From positions 1 to 45,917 of the forward strand of contig JAQGIE010000178.1 of the NCBI GenBank assembly GCA_028291365.1: 45,917 bases of DNA, written 5' to 3'. The notes beneath the pieces are model-generated. The model was not told where the DNA came from. It was given only the letters and a program-made list of their open reading frames with translations, and ran no database searches. Position 1 is the stretch's first letter; every line of letters starts with the position of its first letter. The translations under genes and the position numbers were made by a program. Source of the DNA: Rhodospirillales bacterium. Its GTDB lineage: Bacteria; Pseudomonadota; Alphaproteobacteria; BOG-932; Roseiterribacteraceae. Positions 1-9,220 of this stretch are shown here, one piece after another.

Positions 1-2
1 GG

Positions 3-173
3 CCAACATACTTCGACAAAGAACTCAAACTACGCGCACTTGAGATGAGATTGAATGATTTGGTCGTTAAATCTGATCCTGCGCAATTAGCGTTAGCAAA
101 AGCTGAGAAGGAAACGTTTGTCCTGCAACTCAGTGCGCAAATCGAAGATTTCGATCGTCCGGGCGAATCTTAG
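3..173 (+). CDS. C-terminal fragment of an unidentified low-GC gene (cut by left edge)
   Basis: An open frame enters from the left edge and stops at TAG 171-173, giving 56 residues. The peptide is hydrophilic and looks helical, with a KELKLRALEMRLNDLV stretch followed by an alanine/lysine/glutamate-rich segment, possibly a short coiled coil. I do not recognise a family. The base composition is striking: about 45% G+C over 173 bases, against roughly two thirds in the genes that follow, and AT-rich codons such as tta, aaa and gaa are common. This suggests a recently acquired gene or island whose edge lies near 173-200. The reading frame is inferred from its openness and codon pattern only; the start and most of the protein lie outside the window. 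Confidence 0.5.
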   Translation, partial: PTYFDKELKLRALEMRLNDLVVKSDPAQLALAKAEKETFVLQLSAQIEDFDRPGES

Positions 174-201
174 CAGCGCTGCATTTCGAGTCGCGGCACT
201 T

Positions 202-1476
202 TCAAGGTGCCGCCGCCCGCGCCAGCAGCAACTCCCGCTCCCGCGCATTCTTCGTCATCGACGCCGCGCGCTCGAACTCCGCCCGCGCCTCCTCCGTCCG
301 CCCCAGCTTCGCCAGAAAATCCGCCCGCGCGCTCGGCAGCAGGTGGTAGGCGCGCAGACTCGGCTCTTCCATCAGCGCATCTGCCAACGCCAATCCCGCC
401 GCCGGCCCGAACGCCATCGCATGCGCTACGGCGCGGTTCAGTTCGACCACCGGTGATTTCATCCGTTCGGCCAGCGTGTCGTAGAGCGACGCGATCCGTT
501 TCCAGTCCGTCTCGTCAGCCGTGCGCGCACGCGCGTGGCACGCCGCCAGCGCGGCCTGCAGCGCATATGGCCCGTTCGCCCCGCCAAGCTGCTCGGCGCG
601 GTCCAGCGCCGCCAGGCCACGGCGGATCAGCAACGGGTCCCAGCGCGAACGATCCTGGTCGAGCAGCAGCACCGGCTCGCCCATCGAGCCGACGCGCGCA
701 CGCATGCGCGACGCCTGGATTTCCATCAGCGCCACGAGCCCGTGCACTTCCGCTTCGTCCGGCGTCAGTTCGGCCAGGATGCGGCCGAGGCGTTGTGCCT
801 CTTCGCACAGCGCGGGGCGCATCAGATCTTCGCCCGCGGTGGCGGAATAGCCTTCGTTGAAAATGAGATAGAGAACCGTCAGCACCGACGACAGGCGCTG
901 GGCGCGATCGTTGCCGCGCGGCAGTTCGAATTCGGCGCCTTCGTCCGACAAGGTGCGTTTGGCGCGCACGATGCGCTGCTGGATGGTCGATTCCTGCACC
1001 AGAAAGGCGCGCGCGATTTCCTGCGTGCTGAGACCGCCGAGCAATCGTAGCGTCAGCGCGATCTGCGCTTCGGTCGACAGGCTCGGGTGACAGGCGATGA
1101 AAACGAGCCGCAGCAGATCGTCGCCGACATCGTCGTCGAGCGCGGTTGCGTAATCGGGGATCTGTTGTTCTTGTTCCGCCAGCTCGCGTTCGAGTTCGGC
1201 GTGTTTGCGGTCGAGCAGCTGTCTGCGCCGCAGCGCGTCGATGGCGCGATGCTTGGCCGTCGCCATCAGCCACGCCGCCGGCCTGTCGGGCACGCCCGCC
1301 ACGGGCCAGCGTTCGAGCGCGGCGACCAGCGCGTCTTGCGCCAGCTCCTCGGCCAGGCCGACGTCACGCACCATGCGCGTCAGGCCGGCGATCAGCTTTG
1401 CCGATTCGATGCGCCAGACGGCGTGGATCGTTGCTTGAACGGAGTCGGGTGAAGACACGGCACCCGATCTGCACAT
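202..1476 (-). CDS. ECF42-type RNA polymerase sigma factor with C-terminal TPR-like extension
   Basis: A 424-residue sigma-70 family protein, about twice the usual ECF length. Region 2 lies at about residues 20-90, with AEELAQDALVAALERW and the helix WLMATAKHRAIDALRR. Region 4 lies at about 130-190, with LGGLSTQEIARAFLVQESTI as the helix-turn-helix. The remaining roughly 220 residues are helical, with TPR-like repeats near the end (LAKLGRTEEARAEFERA). This architecture and the two adjacent YCII/DGPF genes match the ECF42 group; no anti-sigma gene is seen, as is usual for that group. It is the last gene of a minus-strand set after two YCII genes. ATG at 1476 is used although its Shine-Dalgarno is weak; a GTG at 1458 is an alternative. 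The signal it responds to is unknown. Confidence 0.9.
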   Translation of the reverse strand: MCRSGAVSSPDSVQATIHAVWRIESAKLIAGLTRMVRDVGLAEELAQDALVAALERWPVAGVPDRPAAWLMATAKHRAIDALRRRQLLDRKHAELERELAEQEQQIPDYATALDDDVGDDLLRLVFIACHPSLSTEAQIALTLRLLGGLSTQEIARAFLVQESTIQQRIVRAKRTLSDEGAEFELPRGNDRAQRLSSVLTVLYLIFNEGYSATAGEDLMRPALCEEAQRLGRILAELTPDEAEVHGLVALMEIQASRMRARVGSMGEPVLLLDQDRSRWDPLLIRRGLAALDRAEQLGGANGPYALQAALAACHARARTADETDWKRIASLYDTLAERMKSPVVELNRAVAHAMAFGPAAGLALADALMEEPSLRAYHLLPSARADFLAKLGRTEEARAEFERAASMTKNARERELLLARAAAP

Positions 1477-1510
1477 GCGCGCGGATCAGCGCAAGCACCA
1501 CGTTCCTTTC

Positions 1511-1580
1511 GTCATGCCCGGGCTCGTCCCGGGCATCCACGCTGGTTGCCAGTCGCGTGGATGGCCGGGACAGGCCCGCG
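1511..1580. repeat. Nested intergenic palindrome, family A copy 1
   Basis: Starts with hairpin ATGCCCGGG/CCCGGGCAT (1514-1522 with 1528-1536). It continues with a CCACGC...GCGTGG stem (1537-1542 with 1555-1560) and ends with an imperfect GGCCGGGACAGGCCC hairpin. The same architecture recurs at 19428-19510. It fills most of the gap between a YCII gene and the sigma factor gene. Confidence 0.7.
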
Positions 1581-1640
1581 GGCGGAGGGGTCGGCGCGGT
1601 GTACCGCGCGACGGCGGTGCAACGCGCCGAGGTGCGCGCG

Positions 1641-2075
1641 CTACGCCTGCGTCTTCCCCATGTCCAGGCGCTGCCGTTGTTCGGCGCTGAGGCCGTCGGG
1701 CAGGATCTCGTGGAGATCTTCCGGCAGGTACACGCGACGGATCTCGATTTCGCCCGGCAGGTCCAGACCGTGCGGCGACGGGCAGCGTTTGGCCCATTCG
1801 ATCGCTTCCTCTTTCGACGCGACCTGGATCAGCCAGAAGCCGGCGACCAGCTCTTTGGTCTCGGCGAAAGGGCCGTCGATCACGGTCGGCTTTGCACGCC
1901 CGTCGAACACGATCCGCGCGCCCTCGGCGCTGGGTTTCAGGCCCATCCCGTCGAGCAGGATTCCGGCCTTTACCATCTGCTCGTTGAACTTGCCCATCGC
2001 GTCGACCAGCTCGGGCGTCGCTTTGGCACCGGCCTCGGAGTCGGGGCTGGCTTTGACGATCATCATGAAACGCAT
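1641..2075 (-). CDS. YCII-related (DGPF) domain protein, copy B
   Basis: A 144-residue protein of the YCII-related/DGPF family. It opens with MRFMMIVKASPDSEAG and carries the signature DGPFAETKEL at about residues 66-75, then GFWLIQV and EAIEWAKRC. The frame is open further upstream to 2204, but ATG 2075 has GGAG about nine bases before it and matches the family start, so I use it. It is a paralogue of the next gene upstream (2093-2482); both share the same order of motifs and differ mainly at the C-terminus, where this copy has an extra tail ending KTQA. It lies 17 bp after that gene and precedes the ECF42 sigma gene. The biochemical role of DGPF proteins is unproven; a partner or sensor role for the sigma factor is inference from linkage. 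Confidence 0.9.
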   Translation of the reverse strand: MRFMMIVKASPDSEAGAKATPELVDAMGKFNEQMVKAGILLDGMGLKPSAEGARIVFDGRAKPTVIDGPFAETKELVAGFWLIQVASKEEAIEWAKRCPSPHGLDLPGEIEIRRVYLPEDLHEILPDGLSAEQRQRLDMGKTQA

Positions 2076-2092
2076 GGTTGTGTGCTCCGGCG

Positions 2093-2482
2093 TCAGGCGC
2101 TGGCCGCTTCGCCCAGATAGGCGAAGTCTTCGGCTTCGAAATAGGGGCGGATTTCGATGTTGGCGGGGCCCTGGCCGTTCAGCTGCGGAATGCGCTTGGC
2201 CCACGAAATCGCTTCGTCGAGCGACTTCACCTCGATCACCCAGAAGCCCGAGATCAGTTCCTTGGTCTCGGCAAAGGGACCGTCGATCACCGTCGGCGTG
2301 CCCTTGGCATCGAACTGCACGCGCGCGGCTTTCGAGCTGGGCTTCAGGCCGGTGCCGTCGATCATCACGCCCGCCTTCTGCATCTCTTGATTGAACGCAC
2401 CCATCGCCTGGACGAGCTCCAGCGACGGCATGCGGCCGGCTTCGCTATCGGCGGTACCTTTGACGATCATCAGACAACGCAT
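2093..2482 (-). CDS. YCII-related (DGPF) domain protein, copy A
   Basis: A 129-residue YCII-related/DGPF protein, the first gene of the ECF42 module. It begins MRCLMIVKGTADSEAG and holds the signature DGPFAETKEL followed by GFWVIEV, and ends with a family-typical IEIRPYFEAEDF segment. ATG 2482 is preceded by GGAAGGA about nine bases upstream. It resembles the downstream copy throughout, so the pair is a local duplication that has diverged. Members of this family are small cytoplasmic alpha/beta barrel proteins related to YciI. Here the only functional hint is genomic linkage to the sigma factor, with all three genes on one strand and short spacers between the first two. Confidence 0.9.
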   Translation of the reverse strand: MRCLMIVKGTADSEAGRMPSLELVQAMGAFNQEMQKAGVMIDGTGLKPSSKAARVQFDAKGTPTVIDGPFAETKELISGFWVIEVKSLDEAISWAKRIPQLNGQGPANIEIRPYFEAEDFAYLGEAASA

Positions 2483-2606
2483 TTCTCGGGTCCTTCCGGT
2501 TTCGTGTTCAGGGCCGGGACAGCCCCGCCTCTATGGACACGTCGAACGGGGGTCGGGCGGATCGACAGGGGGTGGTGAAAATCTGAAAAAGATTCGTCCC
2601 CCAAAA

Positions 2607-2664
2607 TTGTCACCCCGGCGAAGGCCGGGGTGACAAATAGAGGGAAGGTGACAAGCAGAGGGAA
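2607..2664. repeat. Palindrome family B copy 1 plus 18-bp direct repeat
   Basis: A perfect 13-bp stem, TTGTCACCCCGGC (2607-2619) with GCCGGGGTGACAA (2624-2636) around a GAAG loop. Bases 2605-2630 are identical to 16575-16600. Overlapping its right arm, an 18-bp unit (GGTGACAARYAGAGGGAA) occurs twice in tandem at 2629-2646 and 2647-2664, with a degenerate third start after it. The rest of the 2483-2686 gap shows nothing further. Confidence 0.7.
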
Positions 2665-2686
2665 AGAGACAATCGAGCCGACAGCA

Positions 2687-2712
2687 AAACGGGGCGCCGC
2701 AGCGCCCCGTTT
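2687..2712 (-). terminator. Intrinsic terminator of the amidase gene
   Basis: An 11-bp stem, AAACGGGGCGC (2687-2697) with GCGCCCCGTTT (2702-2712), and a 4-base loop. On the minus strand it sits 25 bp past the amidase stop and ends in a short T run (GTTTTGC). Confidence 0.75.
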
Positions 2713-2737
2713 CGTCGAACTGGTTACGACACCACCG

Positions 2738-4291
2738 TCACTTCAACGGCGGCGTGCTCACCGGCGGCTTTCGATATTTGGTCGCCTGCTCGAACGAATA
2801 GGCGATCGACAGGAGCTGCGCCTCGCTCCACGGGCGGCCGAGAATATCCATGCCGACCGGCACGCCGATCGGCGCATCGGCCGTCGGCGTTGAATAACCG
2901 GCGGGCACGTCGACCGCCGGATAGCCGGTGACCGAGGCGAGAATGCCGGTGCGGTCGACCTGGCTGGTTTCGCCGATCGGCACCACCAGACGCTTCTGCA
3001 GCGGATAGACCACCGCATCGAGACGATTGTCGTCCATCAGCTTGGCCAGCGCCGCGCGCGTCTCGCCGTTGCGCACCAGCCGCAGCTTGTAGTCGGGCTC
3101 GGACATGCCGTCCTTGTAGCTGACCGCGCTGGTGAGGAATTTCTCCAAGGTCGGATGGTCGTATTTGCCGCTCGCGACGATGTCGGCCACCGTCTTGGTC
3201 GGCGCGTTGGGGATGGTGGCCAGATACTGGTCCATCAGCTGCTTGAACTCGTATTTCTGCACGTCGTTGTCGGCGATCAGCTTGTCGGCGTCGAGCGCAG
3301 GCGCGTCGAGATCGACCAGCGTCGCGCCCGCTTTCTTCATCGCCGCCAGCGCCGTCTCCATGACGCGGTTCACCTCCTGGTGTTCGGGCTTGCTGCCGAA
3401 CATCACGCGCAGCACGCCGATCCGCTTGCCCTTGAGCGCGCCGGCTTTGAGCGACGTCGCGTAGTTGGGATGCGCATGGCCGGCGCTGCTCGGCGTCGCG
3501 GGGTCGGGCACCGCCAGCACCTGCAGCAGAGTCGCGACATCGGTGACGTTGCGGGCCAAGGGGCCGATCGCATCCTGCGTGCTCGAGACCGGCATCACGC
3601 CGGCGAGGCTGACCAGGTCTTTGGTCGGGCGAATGCCGACGATCGCGTTCGCCGAGGCCGGCGAGCGGATCGAATTCACCGTGTCCGAGCCCATGCCGCC
3701 CATGGCGAAATTGGCCGCCAGCGAGGCGCCGGTACCACCGCTCGAACCGCCCGGCGTGCGCGTCAGGTCGTACGGGTTGCGCACCTGCCCGCCGAGCGAA
3801 CTCACCGAGGTCCCGCCGAGCGCGAATTCATGCATGTTGGTCTTGGCCAGCAGCACCGCACCGGCGCCGCGCAGCCGCGCGGCGGCGAAAGCATCCTGGG
3901 TCGGCTGCGCGCCTTCGAGCGATTTCGATCCGCCCGTCGTGGGCAGATCGCCGGTGTTGTAATTGTCCTTGAGCACGATCGGCACGCAATGGAGCGGACC
4001 GGTCTTCTTGCCGGCAGCGAGCGCGGCGTCGCGCGCATCGGCTTCGGCCAGCGCTTTCGGGTTCGGCGTCAGGACCGCGTTGAGCGCCGGCCCCTGCTTG
4101 TCATAGGCCGCGATGCGATCGAGATAGGCCTGCACCAGCGCGTGGCAGGTGATCTGCTTGGCGCGCAGCGCCTTTTGCAGCGCGGGAATGGTCGCTTCTT
4201 CGATGCGGAACGGCTCCGCCGCACGGGCCGGCCCCTGCAACGCGCAGAGCGTCAGGAGGGCGGGCAACAGGACGATCTTTCTTGTTTTCAC
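2738..4291 (-). CDS. Exported amidase (amidase signature family)
   Basis: A 517-residue amidase-signature enzyme that would hydrolyse an amide bond of an unknown substrate, probably in the periplasm. The start is GTG 4291, with GAGG eight bases upstream. It gives a clean signal peptide, KTRKIVLLPALLTLCALQGP then ARA/AEP. An upstream in-frame ATG at 4417 would bury this signal and is rejected. The catalytic set of the family is visible: lysine in IVLKDNYNTGDLPTTGGSK, and the serine-rich loop TPGGSSGGTGASLAANFAMG holding the cis-serine and nucleophile, followed by GSDTVNSIRSPA. Its closest named relatives would be the periplasmic or secreted Glu-tRNA-amidase-like amidases, not GatA itself. It is monocistronic, with priA about 200 bp upstream and its own terminator downstream. 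Confidence 0.9.
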   Translation of the reverse strand: MKTRKIVLLPALLTLCALQGPARAAEPFRIEEATIPALQKALRAKQITCHALVQAYLDRIAAYDKQGPALNAVLTPNPKALAEADARDAALAAGKKTGPLHCVPIVLKDNYNTGDLPTTGGSKSLEGAQPTQDAFAAARLRGAGAVLLAKTNMHEFALGGTSVSSLGGQVRNPYDLTRTPGGSSGGTGASLAANFAMGGMGSDTVNSIRSPASANAIVGIRPTKDLVSLAGVMPVSSTQDAIGPLARNVTDVATLLQVLAVPDPATPSSAGHAHPNYATSLKAGALKGKRIGVLRVMFGSKPEHQEVNRVMETALAAMKKAGATLVDLDAPALDADKLIADNDVQKYEFKQLMDQYLATIPNAPTKTVADIVASGKYDHPTLEKFLTSAVSYKDGMSEPDYKLRLVRNGETRAALAKLMDDNRLDAVVYPLQKRLVVPIGETSQVDRTGILASVTGYPAVDVPAGYSTPTADAPIGVPVGMDILGRPWSEAQLLSIAYSFEQATKYRKPPVSTPPLK

Positions 4292-4496
4292 GGGACAACC
4301 TCGCTTGCAGGTCCTTCGGGCGCCGCGGCCTCTGCAAGTTGCGGTCCAGGCGGCCGCCCCGCTGCAGAGTCCCATGGCAAGTCCCATGGAACCATGGCGC
4401 CCGAAGCGCCGCCCCATGAAATCTGCTTCATTCTGCCGTTTGCATGCGCAGCGCGCCTAGCGTCGAGGCAGCGACGGCGGCACCGGCCGCTTCCGT

Positions 4497-6734
4497 TCAA
4501 AGAAAACTGTACGGGTCGACGTCGATCTGCACCCGGATGCTGCTGGGGATTTCGACCGCGTCGACCCAGGCCCGCAGCAGCGGCTGGACCGGGACGTCCT
4601 TGCGCGCCTTGAGCAGCAGGCGGCGGCGATGGCGGCCGCGCAGCAGCGCCAGCGGGGCCGGCGCCGGGCCCAGCACCTGCACCGTGTCGCTGCGCGGCGC
4701 AGCCTTGGCCAGGTCGCGCGCGATCTGGTCGACCTGCGCCTGGTCGGCGCCCGACACGATCAGCGCCGCCAGCCGCGAATAAGGCGGCATGCGCGCGACC
4801 TGCCGTTCTTCGGCTTCGACGCGCAGGAAGGCGTCGCGGCGGTCCGACACCAGCGCCTGCATCACGCGATGCTCCGGCATCCAGGTCTGCACCAGCACGC
4901 GCCCCGGCCGCTCGGCGCGACCGGCGCGGCCCGCCACCTGATGCAGCAGCTGGTAGGTCCGTTCCGAGGCGCGCAGATCGCCGCCCGCGAGACCGAGATC
5001 GGCGTCGACCACGCCGACCAGCGTCAGCATCGGAAAGTGATGGCCCTTGGCGACGATCTGCGTGCCGATGACGAGATCGATCTCGTGCGCCTGCACTTTG
5101 CGGATCGCTTCGTCGAGCGCCGCCGGCCCCGCGCCCATGCCGGCGCCGACCGTATCGCTGGCGAGCAGGATGGTGCGCGCCTCGGGCCACAGCGCGCCCG
5201 CTTCTTCGGCGATGCGTTCGATGCCGGGACCGACCGCGGCGAAACTGTCGGCGGTGCCGCAATTCTCGCACGTCTCGGGCTGGCGTTCGGCGTGACCGCA
5301 ATGGTGGCACAGCAGCGTGCGGTGAAAGCGATGCTCGACCAGCCAGGCGGTGCAGTTGGGACAGCGCAGCCGGTGGCCGCAGGCGCGGCACAGCGTCAAC
5401 GGCGCATAGCCGCGCCGGTTGAGGAACAGCATCGCCTGCTCGCCGCGCGCCAGCGTTTCGCTGATCGCGTCGATCACCGTCTTCGACAGGAAGCGATTGC
5501 GCGGCGGCGGCTCCTTGCGCAGATCGACCAGCTCGATCGCGGGTTTCGACGCGCCGGCATGGCGCGACGGAAGATCGAGTTTGGTGAAGCGGCCGATCTC
5601 GACATTGACGATCGATTCCAGCGACGGCGTCGCCGACACCAGCGCGATCGGCACCTGCTCGATCGAGGCGCGCACGATCGCCATGTCGCGCGCGTGATAG
5701 ATGACGCCGTCCTCTTGTTTGAACGCCGATTCATGTTCTTCGTCGACGATGATGGCGCCGAGTTCGGGGAACGGCAGGAACAGCGCCGAGCGCGCACCGA
5801 CCACGACTTTGGTGGTGCCTTCGGCCACGCCGCGCCACACCAGTCTTCGTTGCGTCGAAGAAACGTCGGAATGCCACAGCGCCGGCCGCGTGCCGAAGCG
5901 GCGTTCGAAACGCTGCAGGAACTGCGCCGACAGCGCGATTTCGGGCAGCAGCACCAGTGCCTGCTTGCCGGCGCGAAGCGCCGCCGCAACCAGCTCGAAA
6001 TAGACTTCGGTCTTGCCCGAGCCGGTGACGCCGTCGAGCAAGGTGACCGAGAAACCGGAACCGACCTGCGCCACCAGCGCGTCGGCGGCGACCTGCTGGT
6101 CCTCGGCGAGGGCGGGACCGGGATAGGCGCCGTCAATGTCGGCGGCGGGCATGCGCGGCGGCACCGATACCGCGACCAGCGCACCCGCATCGGCGAGGCC
6201 GCGCACCACCGCGAGGCCGCACCCGGCGAGATCGGCGAATTCGCTGGCCGACCGCGCCAGCCCGTCGGCGGCGATGGCGAGCACGCGTTCGCGCGCGTGG
6301 CTGCGCTTGAGGCTCGGCGGCACGCTGCCCAGCCGGAACGCGACCGATGCGCGCGGCGGTTCGAGCCCGCCGGTGCTCGACAGCGCCATGCGCAGCACCG
6401 CGCCGGTCGGCGCCACGACATAGGCTGCGACCCATTCGATGAAGCGCCGTGTCGCAGCCGGCATCGGCGGCGCGTCGAATCGACCCGCGACGGCTTTCAG
6501 TCGCTTTGATTCGATTCGCGAATCACGGGATTGCGGCGCGTCCCAGACCACGCCGACCGTCTCGCGGGGGCCGAGCGGCACGCGGACATAATCGCCCACC
6601 GCCAGCGCCAGCCCGGCAGGGACGCTGTAATCGAACGGCTCCCCGAACGGATATGGCAGCAGCACGGGAACGCGCCCGGCAGCGGCCCCGGAAACGTGCG
6701 GCGTGGAGGTGCTGGTAGAGATTGGGCCGCTCAT
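4497..6734 (-). CDS. priA: Primosomal replication restart helicase PriA
   Basis: A 745-residue superfamily 2 helicase that recognises abandoned replication forks and reloads the replisome. The N-terminal DNA-binding domain begins [18 protein letters not shown]. Walker A ([13 protein letters not shown]) is near residue 240 and the DEEH box in [13 protein letters not shown] near 330. Around 445-490 are the eight zinc-binding cysteines, in four CxxC pairs: CRAC, CPNC, CHHC and CENC. The helicase C-terminal part has [20 protein letters not shown] and QVAGRAGR. The frame stays open to 7340, but the upstream part is antisense to fsa and is not coding; ATG 6734 is the family start. It is divergent from fsa, with only 18 bp between the two start codons and no clear Shine-Dalgarno. 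Confidence 0.97.
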   Translation of the reverse strand: MSGPISTSTSTPHVSGAAAGRVPVLLPYPFGEPFDYSVPAGLALAVGDYVRVPLGPRETVGVVWDAPQSRDSRIESKRLKAVAGRFDAPPMPAATRRFIEWVAAYVVAPTGAVLRMALSSTGGLEPPRASVAFRLGSVPPSLKRSHARERVLAIAADGLARSASEFADLAGCGLAVVRGLADAGALVAVSVPPRMPAADIDGAYPGPALAEDQQVAADALVAQVGSGFSVTLLDGVTGSGKTEVYFELVAAALRAGKQALVLLPEIALSAQFLQRFERRFGTRPALWHSDVSSTQRRLVWRGVAEGTTKVVVGARSALFLPFPELGAIIVDEEHESAFKQEDGVIYHARDMAIVRASIEQVPIALVSATPSLESIVNVEIGRFTKLDLPSRHAGASKPAIELVDLRKEPPPRNRFLSKTVIDAISETLARGEQAMLFLNRRGYAPLTLCRACGHRLRCPNCTAWLVEHRFHRTLLCHHCGHAERQPETCENCGTADSFAAVGPGIERIAEEAGALWPEARTILLASDTVGAGMGAGPAALDEAIRKVQAHEIDLVIGTQIVAKGHHFPMLTLVGVVDADLGLAGGDLRASERTYQLLHQVAGRAGRAERPGRVLVQTWMPEHRVMQALVSDRRDAFLRVEAEERQVARMPPYSRLAALIVSGADQAQVDQIARDLAKAAPRSDTVQVLGPAPAPLALLRGRHRRRLLLKARKDVPVQPLLRAWVDAVEIPSSIRVQIDVDPYSFL

Positions 6735-6752
6735 GTCGTAAGGTGCGCCACC

Positions 6753-7436
6753 ATGAAGTTCTTCATCGACACCGCCGACCTGTCCGAGATCAAGGACCTG
6801 GCTGCAACCGGCCTGCTGGACGGCGTGACCACCAATCCGTCGCTGGTCGCCAAAAGCGGACGCGATTTCGTCCAGCTGGTGCGCGAGATCTGCGAGATCG
6901 TGCCCGGCCCGGTTTCGGCCGAAGTCGCCTCGACCGACTTCGACTCGATGCTGGCCGAGGGCACGTACCTGGCGACTTTGGCGCCGAACGTGGCGGTCAA
7001 AGTGCCGCTGACGCCGGCCGGACTCAAAGTCTGCAAGACGCTCGCCGACCAGGGCACGATGGTCAATGTCACGCTGTGTTTCTCGGCCGCGCAGGCGCTG
7101 CTCGCGGCCAAGGCCGGCGCCGCCTTCATCTCGCCCTTCGTCGGCCGTCTCGACGATGTGGGCCAGAACGGCATGGAGCTCATCGCCGACATCTGCACCA
7201 TCTACGCCCAGTATCCCAACCTGGATACCGAAGTGCTGGTGGCGTCGATCCGCAATCCGATCCACATCGTCGAAGCGGCGAAGATGGGCGCGCATGTCGC
7301 GACCATGCCGCCCTCGGTGCTGCGCCAGCTCTATCAGCACCCGCTGACCGACAAGGGCCTGGCGCAGTTCGTCGCCGATTGGGCCAAGACCGGCCAGTCG
7401 ATTCTTCCCGACGCAAGCAAAGCAGCTGCGGAATGA
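6753..7436 (+). CDS. fsa: Fructose-6-phosphate aldolase / transaldolase-like protein (TalC family)
   Basis: A 227-residue small transaldolase-family barrel. It starts [14 protein letters not shown] and has the family motif [13 protein letters not shown] at about residues 24-36. The Schiff-base lysine is K83 in [11 protein letters not shown], with [18 protein letters not shown] and [13 protein letters not shown] following. Members cleave fructose 6-phosphate or act as transaldolases in the pentose phosphate pathway; sequence alone does not separate these two activities. The longer in-frame extension upstream to 6531 is antisense to priA and rejected. The stop overlaps the start of the DUF484 gene (ATGA at 7433-7436), so the two are translationally coupled. 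It may share a compact divergent promoter with priA. Confidence 0.95.
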   Translation: MKFFIDTADLSEIKDLAATGLLDGVTTNPSLVAKSGRDFVQLVREICEIVPGPVSAEVASTDFDSMLAEGTYLATLAPNVAVKVPLTPAGLKVCKTLADQGTMVNVTLCFSAAQALLAAKAGAAFISPFVGRLDDVGQNGMELIADICTIYAQYPNLDTEVLVASIRNPIHIVEAAKMGAHVATMPPSVLRQLYQHPLTDKGLAQFVADWAKTGQSILPDASKAAAE

Positions 7437-8158
7437 GAAAGACCGAAGAAGCCGGCGCGCTGCGTCCGGCCGATCTCGATCTCAGCGCCGACGTGGTCGC
7501 TGCGTTTCTCCGTGCCCATCCCGATTTCTTCAGCAAGCACGCCGAGCTGCTGCGCCATCTCGAAGCGCCCAAGCGCCATCGCGGCAACGGCGTGGTCGAT
7601 TTCCAGCATTACATGGTCGAGCGGCTGCAGCGCGACATCGACGGCATGACGCGCGAGCGTCACGACCTGATCCTCACCGCGCGCGACAATCTGCTCAACC
7701 AGACGCGCGTGCATGCGGCGGTGCTGGCGCTGCTCGAAGCGCGCGACCTCGCCACCTTGCTGCAGGGCATCACCACCGATCTCGCGCTCGTGCTCGATCT
7801 CGACGTCGCGACCTTGGTGATCGAATCCAACGGCGACAACATTCCGCACGTGCATGGTTCGGGCGTGCGCATCGTGCCGCCGGGCACGGTCGATCGCTGG
7901 CTCGAGGGCCGCAAGGTGCTGCTGCGCGACCATGTCGACGCCGATCCGGCGTTGTTCGGCGAAGCGGTCGGGCTGGTGAAGAGCGAAGCGTTGCTCAAGC
8001 TCGAAATCTCGCGCCTGGCGCCGGTCGGGCTGCTCGCCTTCGGCAGCCGCAATCCCGAGATGTTCCATCCCGGCCAGGGCACCGAGCTGGTCGGATTCCT
8101 CGCACGCACCGTCGAACTACGACTGCGCGCCGAGCTGGATCTGCCGCCGCAACAGTGA
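7433..8158 (+). CDS. DUF484 family protein (GAF-like)
   Basis: A 241-residue DUF484 protein. The N-terminal motif [20 protein letters not shown] (about residues 20-40) is diagnostic, followed by [15 protein letters not shown], a coiled-coil linker at about 60-85, and a GAF-like domain over the C-terminal 140 residues ([33 protein letters not shown]). The family sits next to xerC in many proteobacteria, as here, but its molecular function is not established. It overlaps fsa by four bases at the start. It is separated from xerC by 120 bp that contain a two-hairpin repeat. A signal-sensing role is suggested only by the GAF-like fold. Confidence 0.93.
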   Translation: MRKTEEAGALRPADLDLSADVVAAFLRAHPDFFSKHAELLRHLEAPKRHRGNGVVDFQHYMVERLQRDIDGMTRERHDLILTARDNLLNQTRVHAAVLALLEARDLATLLQGITTDLALVLDLDVATLVIESNGDNIPHVHGSGVRIVPPGTVDRWLEGRKVLLRDHVDADPALFGEAVGLVKSEALLKLEISRLAPVGLLAFGSRNPEMFHPGQGTELVGFLARTVELRLRAELDLPPQQ

Positions 8159-8164
8159 GTTGAT

Positions 8165-8262
8165 CGTCGTCCCTGCGGAAGCAGGGACCCAGGAGTGGCC
8201 GTAAGGGAAGACGAAGATTTCCAAGCTGAGCCACCTGGATCCCCGCTTCCGCGGGGATGACG
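8165..8262. repeat. Composite two-hairpin element, family C copy 1
   Basis: Left hairpin GTCCCTGC (8169-8176) with GCAGGGAC (8181-8188); right hairpin TCCCCGC (8240-8246) with GCGGGGA (8251-8257). The flanks (CGTCGTCCC and GGGATGACG) are complementary, so a long outer stem can form. Related copies are near 16705, 23776 and 24864. Confidence 0.65.
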
Positions 8263-8278
8263 AAGTAGGACGATCGCG

Positions 8279-9220
8279 ATGACGTCCCTCACCCTCCCCA
8301 TCGCCGCCGACCTCGAAGCCGCGCGCGACGCATGGCGGCGCTGGATGGCGAGTGAGCGGCGCCTGTCGGAACACACGACCGAGTCCTACACCGGCGACGT
8401 CGACCGGTTTCTGCGCTTTCTCAGCGCGCATCACGGGCGGAACATCGCGCTGGCCGATCTCGGCAACGCCACGCTGGCCGAGTTTCGCGCCTGGAGTTCG
8501 GCGCTGGCGCGCGACGGTGCGGCCGCCACCAGCCGCGCCCGCGCGCTGTCGTCGGTCAAAGGCCTGTTCCGCTTTCTCGACAAGAACGGGACGCTGCACA
8601 ACGCAGCGTTGGGCACGCTGCGCGCACCGAAACTGCCCAAGTCGATTCCGAAGCCGCTGACCCAGCTCGACGCCGAAGCCTTGCTCGCCAATGCCGACGA
8701 TCACCCGACCGAAGACTGGCTGGGCAAGCGCGACGCCGCCTTGTTCACGCTGCTCTATGGCTGCGGCCTGCGCATCGACGAGGCGCTGTCGCTCGCACGT
8801 CGCGTGGTGCCGCTGGGCGAGGCGCTGACCGTGCTCGGCAAAGGCCGCAAGGAGCGGCGCGTGCCGGTGCTGCCGGCGGTGGCGGCGGCGCTCGCCGCCT
8901 ATGTCGATGCGCTGCCCTACAGCGGCGCGCCCGATTCACCGCTGTTCGTCGGCGCCAAAGGCAAACGGCTCGATGCCGGCGTGGCGCAGCGCCGCCTGCG
9001 CGAGCTGCGGCGGCAATTGAACCTGCCCGACAGCGCGACGCCGCACGCGCTGCGCCATTCCTTCGCGACGCACCTGCTCGCGGCCGGCGGCGATCTGCGC
9101 GCCATCCAGGAATTGCTCGGCCACGCCTCGCTGTCGACGACGCAGCGCTATACCGCGGTCGAGACCGAGCAGCTGCTCGCGGTCTATCAAGCGGCGCATC
9201 CGCGCGCGAAAGCCTCATGA
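8279..9220 (+). CDS. xerC: Tyrosine recombinase XerC
   Basis: A 313-residue site-specific recombinase that with a XerD partner resolves chromosome dimers at dif. The N-terminal SAM-like DNA-binding domain covers about residues 15-105. The catalytic domain has all six expected positions: R165 in [13 protein letters not shown]188 in [15 protein letters not shown]256 and R259 in [13 protein letters not shown]282 in [13 protein letters not shown], and nucleophile Y291. A housekeeping role, not a phage integrase, is supported by length, by the DUF484 neighbour and by the lack of any mobile-element genes nearby. ATG 8279 has GTAGGA about nine bases upstream. The stop overlaps the start of the MaoC gene by four bases (ATGA). 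Confidence 0.95.
   Translation: MTSLTLPIAADLEAARDAWRRWMASERRLSEHTTESYTGDVDRFLRFLSAHHGRNIALADLGNATLAEFRAWSSALARDGAAATSRARALSSVKGLFRFLDKNGTLHNAALGTLRAPKLPKSIPKPLTQLDAEALLANADDHPTEDWLGKRDAALFTLLYGCGLRIDEALSLARRVVPLGEALTVLGKGRKERRVPVLPAVAAALAAYVDALPYSGAPDSPLFVGAKGKRLDAGVAQRRLRELRRQLNLPDSATPHALRHSFATHLLAAGGDLRAIQELLGHASLSTTQRYTAVETEQLLAVYQAAHPRAKAS

Noticed and set aside
6735-7340. N-terminal extension of PriA by about 200 residues
   Set aside because: The extra region is antisense to fsa and does not resemble PriA; the family start is at 6734.
8279-9220. A phage or island integrase
   Set aside because: Length, DUF484 and priA neighbours, and the absence of a tRNA or other mobile genes point to housekeeping XerC.
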